DNA of 11,557 bases from positions 1-11,557 of the forward strand of contig CAMKTW010000029.1 in the NCBI GenBank assembly GCA_946415795.1, given 5' to 3'. The DNA comes from an uncultured Bacteroidales bacterium (GTDB lineage Bacteria > Bacteroidota > Bacteroidia > Bacteroidales > UBA932). The stretch's first letter is position 1. Every line of letters starts with the position of its first letter. The position numbers and the translations under genes are program-made. Below, piece after piece: positions 7,488 through 11,557 of this stretch. A model generated the notes under the pieces. It did not search any database. It was not told the DNA's origin and saw only the letters and a list, made by a program, of their open reading frames with translations.

Positions 7488-8816
7488 ATGAAACGCGTAT
7501 TAATCCTTATGATGGTTGCGGCAATCACCGTTTCCGCAGCTGCACAGACGCTTTCCAAGAAGGAGCAGGACCTTCTCAAATATGCCAATAAGTTGGAGAC
7601 CAGTCTCCAGAACCCCAAGAAAGCGGGTACCTACGAGCCCTGGCTCAAACTTTCGCAGGCTTATTACGACATCTATGACTATCCCAACTCCGATGTGTAC
7701 CCCAATGCCCAGCGTTACGAGGTGCAGCTTCTCGCCAAAGGCAAGCAGTGTACCACTGAAGAGCGCACTGTCGGTGACGTGACATATACGGTTGACTGCT
7801 ATGCCGACAAGGACATCTACTACGATGCCAACGGCGTAGTCCAGTTCTGGCTTGTGAAGAAGCCGCTTATGGAAGACGCACTTGCAAAGTGCTCCGAGGC
7901 TCTGCTCAAGGCACACAAATTGGACGAGTATGCATACAAGAACAAGAAGTACCCGGAAACTGCAGAGAAGATCCATACCGCATATCACAACACCGGCCTG
8001 GCATACTATCAGGCTGGTAACAAGGAGAAGGCCGAGGAATACTTCGAGAAAGCATACCACAGCACTGAGAACCAGATTCTCAACCGCACCGATACCATAG
8101 CCATTTACTACACCGCCCTGATGGCCCGCGACAACGGCAAGATTGACAAGGCCATAGAGCTTTTCAAGAGGGATCTGGATGCCGGTTATGCATCTAAGGG
8201 TGAGATTTATGCGGCGCTTGCAGACCTCTATCGCGAGAAGGGTCAGATGGAAGACTTCAAAGAGACCCTGGAGAAGGGCTTTAGCGCATACCCCGAGAAC
8301 CAGCAGATTCTCGTAGGTCTTATCAACTACAATCTGGATACCAACGGCGACAGCAGCAAGCTGTTTGAACTGATTCACCAGGCACAGGCCAATGAGCCCA
8401 ACAACGCCAGCCTCTATTATGTAGAGGGTGACATCAATAAGAAACTTGGCAACAAAGAAGCCGCCCTTGAGCTGTTCCAGAAGTCTTATGATATCGACAA
8501 CAATTACCTGTTCGGTATCGTCAACAAGGGTATTATTTACTACGACGAGGCTCTTGAATATCAGGATAAAGCCAATGCCGAGCTCGACGATGCCAAATAT
8601 ATGGCGCTTATAGAAGAGGTTAACAATTCTCTCAAGAAGGCTATCGAACCGTTTGAGCAGTCTTATGAGCTTGCTAAAGGTGACGCTGAGTTGCAGCTGG
8701 CTATTGCGGAGTACCTGAAGAATATCTACTTCCGCTTCCGTACCCAGAGCGACGAATATATGGCCGCATACGAAAAATACGACGCTATTTACAAGCAGGC
8801 TACAGCAACAGAATAA
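7488..8816 (+). CDS. Exported tetratricopeptide-repeat (TPR) protein
   Basis: This 442-residue protein is predicted to be secreted to the periplasm. The signal peptide is MKRVLILMMVAAITVSAAAQ, with an AXA-type cleavage near residues 19-20 and no lipobox cysteine. TPR-like helix pairs are visible at about 164-193 (YHNTGLAYYQAGNKEKAEEY), 203-233, 238-268 (IYAALADLYREKGQMEDF), 307-337 (ASLYYVEGDINKKLGNKEAA) and, more degenerate, 340-400. The N-terminal 20-150 is helical and less clearly repeat-like, with isolated Cys88 and Cys104. There is no enzyme motif, so a scaffold or protein-binding role is inferred; the partner is unknown. It starts 17 nt after gyrA with no promoter box that I can see, and ends just before a strong terminator, so it is probably cotranscribed with gyrA. 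From memory, a gyrA-TPR pair also occurs in other Bacteroidales. Gene certain; function unknown. Confidence 0.93.
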   Translation: MKRVLILMMVAAITVSAAAQTLSKKEQDLLKYANKLETSLQNPKKAGTYEPWLKLSQAYYDIYDYPNSDVYPNAQRYEVQLLAKGKQCTTEERTVGDVTYTVDCYADKDIYYDANGVVQFWLVKKPLMEDALAKCSEALLKAHKLDEYAYKNKKYPETAEKIHTAYHNTGLAYYQAGNKEKAEEYFEKAYHSTENQILNRTDTIAIYYTALMARDNGKIDKAIELFKRDLDAGYASKGEIYAALADLYREKGQMEDFKETLEKGFSAYPENQQILVGLINYNLDTNGDSSKLFELIHQAQANEPNNASLYYVEGDINKKLGNKEAALELFQKSYDIDNNYLFGIVNKGIIYYDEALEYQDKANAELDDAKYMALIEEVNNSLKKAIEPFEQSYELAKGDAELQLAIAEYLKNIYFRFRTQSDEYMAAYEKYDAIYKQATATE

Positions 8817-8820
8817 CTGC

Positions 8821-8854
8821 AAGGCGGCTCTTAAGAGCCGCCTTTTATTTTACT
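8821..8854 (+). terminator. Intrinsic terminator of the gyrA-TPR unit
   Basis: A perfect 24-bp palindrome lies at 8821-8844 (left half AAGGCGGCTCTT), 4 nt after the TPR stop. As RNA it gives a 10-bp GC-rich stem with a TTAA loop, followed by TTATTTTA. This is the textbook form of a Rho-independent terminator. Because the stem starts with AA and ends with TT it could also work in reverse, but no minus-strand gene ends here. Confidence 0.92.
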
Positions 8855-8867
8855 GACAGATAAGAAA

Positions 8868-10274
8868 ATGGGTGGATTATTCGGAGTCGTCTCCAAAAAG
8901 AAGTGTGTTTCTGAACTGTTCTATGGGATTGACTATCATTCCCATCTGGGAACAAAGAGAGGAGGTATGGCGGTTATCAACGATGACGGTTCGCTGGTCC
9001 GCAGCATCCACAGCCTCAAACAGTCATATTTCAGGGTTAAGTTCGAGCCTGACCTGCGCAAGTTTGACGGTCGTACAGGAATCGGCGTCATCAGCGACAG
9101 CGAGTCACAGCCGATTGCGGTGCATTCTCATCTTGGCCGCTTTGCCGTCTGTACCGTTATGAAACTCTCCAATGCGGATCAGCTCGCTGCAGAGATTATG
9201 TCGGAGGGGAAGATTTTTACTGAGCTCAGCGACGGCACGGTGAACGCCACGGAGCTGGTTTCGCAACTGATAAGCAAAGGACATGACTTTGCCGAGGGTA
9301 TCCGCTATATGCAGAGCCGCATCGAAGGAGCCTGCACTCTGCTGATACTCACCGACGACGGCATCATAGCCGCCCGTGACTGGTGGGGTCGCACCCCGCT
9401 CACTATTGGAAAGAGCGGGGATGGTTACGCAGTGGCCAGCGAGAGTTGCAGTATGATAAACCTGGGGTTCGATTACCTACGGGAACTCGGACCCGGTGAG
9501 GCAGTTAAGATTACTGCCGATGGGATAGAACAGATCCTGCCAGCAGAGGGTAAACTGCATATATGCTCTTTTCTCTGGATTTATTACGGATTCCCGGCTA
9601 CATCTTACGAAGGGATGAATGTCGACCACGCCCGCCGTAACCTCGGGCGACTGATGGGTCAGCAGGACGACCTCAAGGCAGATCTGGTCTCTCCGATTCC
9701 GGACTCAGGCAACAGTATGGCGCTGGGTTATGCAGAGGGCGCCGGTATCCCATACCGCAACGCCGTGCTCAAATATACACCCACCTGGCCCCGCAGTTTT
9801 ATGCCGGTGGACCAGAGTACCCGCGATACTGTTGCCAAGATGAAACTTATCCCCAACTACGGGCAGATGAAGGGACGCAAGATTGTATTCTGCGACGATT
9901 CAATCGTGCGCGGAACGCAGCTCCGCGATAACGTCCAGATTTTCCGTGGCCACGGGTCCGGTGAGATACACATACGTATCAGCTGCCCTCCGCTGGTCTA
10001 TCCCTGCCCGTATCTCAATTTCTCTGCGTCCAAGAGCCCGCTGGAGTTCATAACCAGACGTACCATTGCAGAGTTGGAAGGGGCACACGACAAGCATCTG
10101 GAGGAGTATTCTTCTTACGGTTCCACCCACTATTGCAAGATGGTAGAGGCCATCCGCAGTAAATTGACTATGGATTCTCTCAAGTTCAACTCCGTGGACA
10201 ATGTCGTGAAGGCCATCGGCCTGCCAAAGTGCAGTCTTTGTACCCATTGCTTTGACGGTTCTTACAACAGTTAG
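8868..10274 (+). CDS. PurF-family (amidophosphoribosyltransferase-like) protein with degenerate glutaminase site
   Basis: This 468-residue protein has the two-domain PurF layout: an N-terminal Ntn-type glutaminase fold (about 1-225) and a type I phosphoribosyltransferase domain (about 250-400). PurF makes phosphoribosylamine from PRPP and glutamine, the first committed step of purine synthesis. The PRPP loop is intact (IVFCDDSIVRGTQ, 339-351), as are IPDSG (277-281) and the flexible-loop region TPTWPRSFMP. Cysteines at 233 (HICSF), 380 (YPCPY) and the CSLCTHC cluster (455-461) match the Fe-S ligand regions of Bacillus-type PurF. The glutaminase centre is gone: MGGLFG replaces MCGVFG, HLGT replaces HRGQ, and by alignment the RY of GHVRYATAG, the oxyanion HNGN and the SSDTE aspartate are all replaced. 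Ammonia rather than glutamine, or a different reaction, is therefore likely. I recall similar MGG proteins in other Bacteroidales, so this is probably a family rather than a local mutation. It stands alone between two terminators. Confidence 0.9.
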   Translation: MGGLFGVVSKKKCVSELFYGIDYHSHLGTKRGGMAVINDDGSLVRSIHSLKQSYFRVKFEPDLRKFDGRTGIGVISDSESQPIAVHSHLGRFAVCTVMKLSNADQLAAEIMSEGKIFTELSDGTVNATELVSQLISKGHDFAEGIRYMQSRIEGACTLLILTDDGIIAARDWWGRTPLTIGKSGDGYAVASESCSMINLGFDYLRELGPGEAVKITADGIEQILPAEGKLHICSFLWIYYGFPATSYEGMNVDHARRNLGRLMGQQDDLKADLVSPIPDSGNSMALGYAEGAGIPYRNAVLKYTPTWPRSFMPVDQSTRDTVAKMKLIPNYGQMKGRKIVFCDDSIVRGTQLRDNVQIFRGHGSGEIHIRISCPPLVYPCPYLNFSASKSPLEFITRRTIAELEGAHDKHLEEYSSYGSTHYCKMVEAIRSKLTMDSLKFNSVDNVVKAIGLPKCSLCTHCFDGSYNS

Positions 10275-11344
10275 AGACCTGCGATTATCCCGATTACGGT
10301 CTTTAGCAGGTTGAGCGACAGCCTCAGGCCCGACGCCAGAAAATCTCCCGCCACCGGGAGATTTTTTGTTGCCAGGGCCAGCGGTGTCAGATAAATCGTG
10401 GCACTGGTGAGCGGGATGGCCACGAAGTTGGTGATAAGGAAGTAGCGCGGAAAGGTCCCGAAGTATAGCCATACAAGGGGCGCCGTGGCGGTCTGGCAGC
10501 TCAGTGACAGCGCGACGGTGTTCCATATCCTCTCCATTATGGCGGTGCGGCAGGCAAGGATGCCCTTTAAACGGGGGTATATCACTCCGATGCCGGCCAT
10601 AGCTCCGAAGGATAGCTGGAATCCGATCTGGAACGGGGCGTCGGGATTGGACAGGGTGATTATCATAGCGCTGATGGCCAGGGCTCGCATAAGATTGTGC
10701 CGGCTGCCCACCATATCACCGGCCTCATACACCGTTATCATTATCACGGCGCGGAGTATCGAACTGGAAAGGCCGGAAATAATGGAGTAGCTCCAGAGCA
10801 GTGCCAGGGTGATGAACCTGCGCAGGGTCTTGGCCGGAGGGCTGTTGCCCAGGATGCCCAGCGTAAGGGTGATGAACAGGTACAGCACGCCGATATGCAG
10901 CCCAGAGAGGGCCAGAAGGTGCATCGCCCCGCTCTTTTTGAAGTCGCTCTTCAGTGCACGGTCAACCCGGCTGCGGTCGCCGATGACAATTGTGCGCAGT
11001 ATCGCTCCTTCGCTCCCGCCGCCTGCTATGTCGCTCAGCCGTTGGGATATCGACTCTTTGGCCGCCGCAGCACCCACCGTCAGACTCGTTGCCGGCGCCG
11101 GATATCTCCCTGTCACGGCATTCATCACCCCGAGCAACAGCATTGCCATAGCGGCAGTCGCCCGAACCCTTGAGCAAGCCGCCAGCACTCCGGCAGCCGG
11201 TATCAATGATATGAGGATAATAATGATTGCAACCCTCGGCGTAACCAGATCCGCTCCCGGCCATAAAGCAGCGCCGCATCCCGCCGCCACGTCTCCCGCC
11301 ACAAACGCCGCCGCGTAGATTGCTATGTCGTTCCTGCCCCGCAT
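10271..11344 (-). CDS. comEC: ComEC/Rec2-family DNA-uptake membrane protein, minimal form
   Basis: ComEC forms the inner-membrane channel that carries single-stranded DNA into the cytoplasm during natural transformation. This copy has 357 residues. The competence domain is clear: IGDRSRVDRALKSDFKKSG (121-139), MHLLALSGLHIG (141-152), SSSILRAVIM (193-202) and FQIGFQLSFGAMAGIGVIYP (238-257), with about eight to ten hydrophobic segments. Two further helices sit at about 7-25 and 37-56, and one at 63-78. Many ComEC proteins are 600-800 residues long, with a periplasmic OB-like DUF4131 domain before the competence domain and often a metallo-beta-lactamase nuclease domain after it. Here only about 40 residues separate the early helices from the competence domain, and the protein ends directly after it, so both are missing. 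The frame is intact, so this is a short form rather than a visibly broken gene. Its stop interlocks with that of the purF-like gene. Confidence 0.88.
   Translation of the reverse strand: MRGRNDIAIYAAAFVAGDVAAGCGAALWPGADLVTPRVAIIIILISLIPAAGVLAACSRVRATAAMAMLLLGVMNAVTGRYPAPATSLTVGAAAAKESISQRLSDIAGGGSEGAILRTIVIGDRSRVDRALKSDFKKSGAMHLLALSGLHIGVLYLFITLTLGILGNSPPAKTLRRFITLALLWSYSIISGLSSSILRAVIMITVYEAGDMVGSRHNLMRALAISAMIITLSNPDAPFQIGFQLSFGAMAGIGVIYPRLKGILACRTAIMERIWNTVALSLSCQTATAPLVWLYFGTFPRYFLITNFVAIPLTSATIYLTPLALATKNLPVAGDFLASGLRLSLNLLKTVIGIIAGL
10338..10368 (+). terminator. Intrinsic terminator of the purF-like gene, inside comEC coding sequence
   Basis: AAATCTCCCG (10341-10350) and CGGGAGATTT (10355-10364) form a 10-bp perfect stem with a CCAC loop. 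It extends to 13 bp at the base and runs into six T residues (10362-10367). It lies about 65 nt past the purF-like stop. On the minus strand it encodes the KNLPVAGDF segment of ComEC, where translating ribosomes would be expected to keep it from folding. Confidence 0.8.
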
Positions 11345-11363
11345 ATCTGTAAGTGTTACGCTA

Positions 11364-11371
11364 CGAAGATA
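11364..11371 (-). promoter_or_regulatory. Candidate -7 box for comEC
   Basis: On the minus strand TATCTTCG lies 19 nt before the comEC ATG, one mismatch from TAnnTTTG. The expected -33 position has no clear TTTG, only an AGCAGAAA-like stretch, so this is a weak promoter candidate. It could need an activator, or transcription may start further upstream. Confidence 0.35.
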
Positions 11372-11401
11372 CGGTATATTGATACAGGTTTCTGCTAATC
11401 A

Positions 11402-11472
11402 AGAGTCGGATAGTGTGGCAAGAAATGCACTGTGAAGCAATTGAGCCGACTTCACGCAGTGATATCGACTCT
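11402..11472. repeat. Nested imperfect inverted repeats upstream of comEC
   Basis: An outer pair is AGAGTCGGATA (11402-11412) with TATCGACTCT (11463-11472), one bulged G. Inside it is CACTGTGAAG (11429-11438) with CTTCACGCAGTG (11450-11461 region), a 2-nt bulge. Together they would form one long interrupted stem. No known RNA family is recognised. Confidence 0.55.
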
Positions 11473-11486
11473 CGAAGTCGGCTCAA
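11441..11486. repeat. Perfect 13-bp inverted repeat in the 213-bp noncoding right edge
   Basis: TTGAGCCGACTTC (11441-11453) and GAAGTCGGCTCAA (11474-11486) are exact reverse complements, 20 nt apart. Neither strand shows a following T tract, so it is not an intrinsic terminator. It shares bases with the nested repeats at 11402-11472, so the two folds exclude each other. The rest of 11345-11557 holds a short ATAGC/GCTAT hairpin (11496-11513) and no gene that I can support. Confidence 0.8.
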
Positions 11487-11557
11487 GTGTCGCATATAGC
11501 ACTCAGTGGCTATTCGTCCGACGCTTATTTATCGGAAAAGATTTGCCGGAGACATAC

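Noticed and set aside
7500..8822. 440-codon open frame on the minus strand across the whole TPR gene
   Set aside because: It mirrors the TPR gene. The plus-strand frame has a signal peptide and TPR repeats, sits next to gyrA and ends just before a terminator, while the antisense product is a low-complexity hydrophobic string rich in V, L and I that follows from the codon use of the sense gene.
8845..8867. A separate promoter for the purF-like gene just after the gyrA-TPR terminator
   Set aside because: TATTTTAC at 8846-8853 only partly fits TAnnTTTG and no TTTG lies about 19-21 nt upstream, where the terminator stem is found. I could not support a promoter, so how this gene is transcribed is unresolved.
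9900..10526. 208-codon minus-strand open frame across the end of the purF-like gene and the end of comEC
   Set aside because: It overlaps two well-supported genes in other frames and has no recognisable domain.
11441..11486. The 13-bp inverted repeat as an intrinsic terminator or IS end
   Set aside because: No T tract follows on either strand, the loop is 20 nt, and no transposase, target-site duplication or second IS end is visible.
11361..11495. 44-codon open frame on the minus strand, starting MRHLSRLRESISLREVG
   Set aside because: It coincides with the inverted-repeat cluster, ends just upstream of the comEC -7 candidate and has no recognised domain. It seemed vaguely familiar as a hypothetical protein, which would fit a dispersed repeat, but I cannot confirm that.
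11425..11499. 24-codon open frame on the plus strand, a possible leader peptide across the hairpins
   Set aside because: There is no promoter, no run of regulatory codons and no visible downstream gene in the window.
1..11557. CRISPR array, tRNA, rRNA, phage or defence genes
   Set aside because: No regularly spaced direct repeats, T-arm-like motifs, integrase, transposase or known defence domains were seen on either strand.

Overview
The window reads as chromosomal housekeeping DNA from a member of the Bacteroidota, most likely order Bacteroidales. Three things suggest this. Both divergent promoters at 4832-4909 fit the Bacteroidetes form TTTG-N19-TAnnTTTG. The coding starts have no usable Shine-Dalgarno sequence. 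The proteins (a very long TamB, an 'MGGLFG' PurF relative, and a ComEC without a nuclease domain) match types I remember from this order. I cannot name genus or species.

Layout, left to right. (1) The last 110 codons of rho run off the left edge (+). (2) tamB, 1492 codons, lies on the minus strand and meets rho tail to tail, with the two stop codons interlocked. (3) A 144-bp divergent region carries back-to-back promoters for tamB and gyrA, with an unused Shine-Dalgarno look-alike between them. (4) gyrA (+) is followed after 17 bp by a gene for an exported TPR protein. The pair looks like an operon and ends at a perfect 24-bp palindromic terminator. (5) A PurF-family gene (+) follows. Its phosphoribosyltransferase half and Fe-S cysteines are intact, but its glutaminase site has been erased. 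(6) A short comEC (minus) meets it tail to tail, again with interlocked stops, and the terminator of the purF-like gene sits inside the comEC reading frame. (7) The last 213 bp hold no convincing gene. They contain a weak comEC promoter candidate and a dense set of overlapping inverted repeats that can fold in mutually exclusive ways.

The genes do not form one pathway. They cover transcription termination, envelope biogenesis, DNA topology, a purine-type enzyme fold and DNA uptake. I found no mobile element, CRISPR array, phage gene, defence cassette, tRNA or rRNA. No clear new multi-gene system is visible. The best lead is the glutaminase-dead PurF paralogue. Next come the compact control region between tamB and gyrA, the two interlocked convergent gene ends, and the hairpin-rich right edge.
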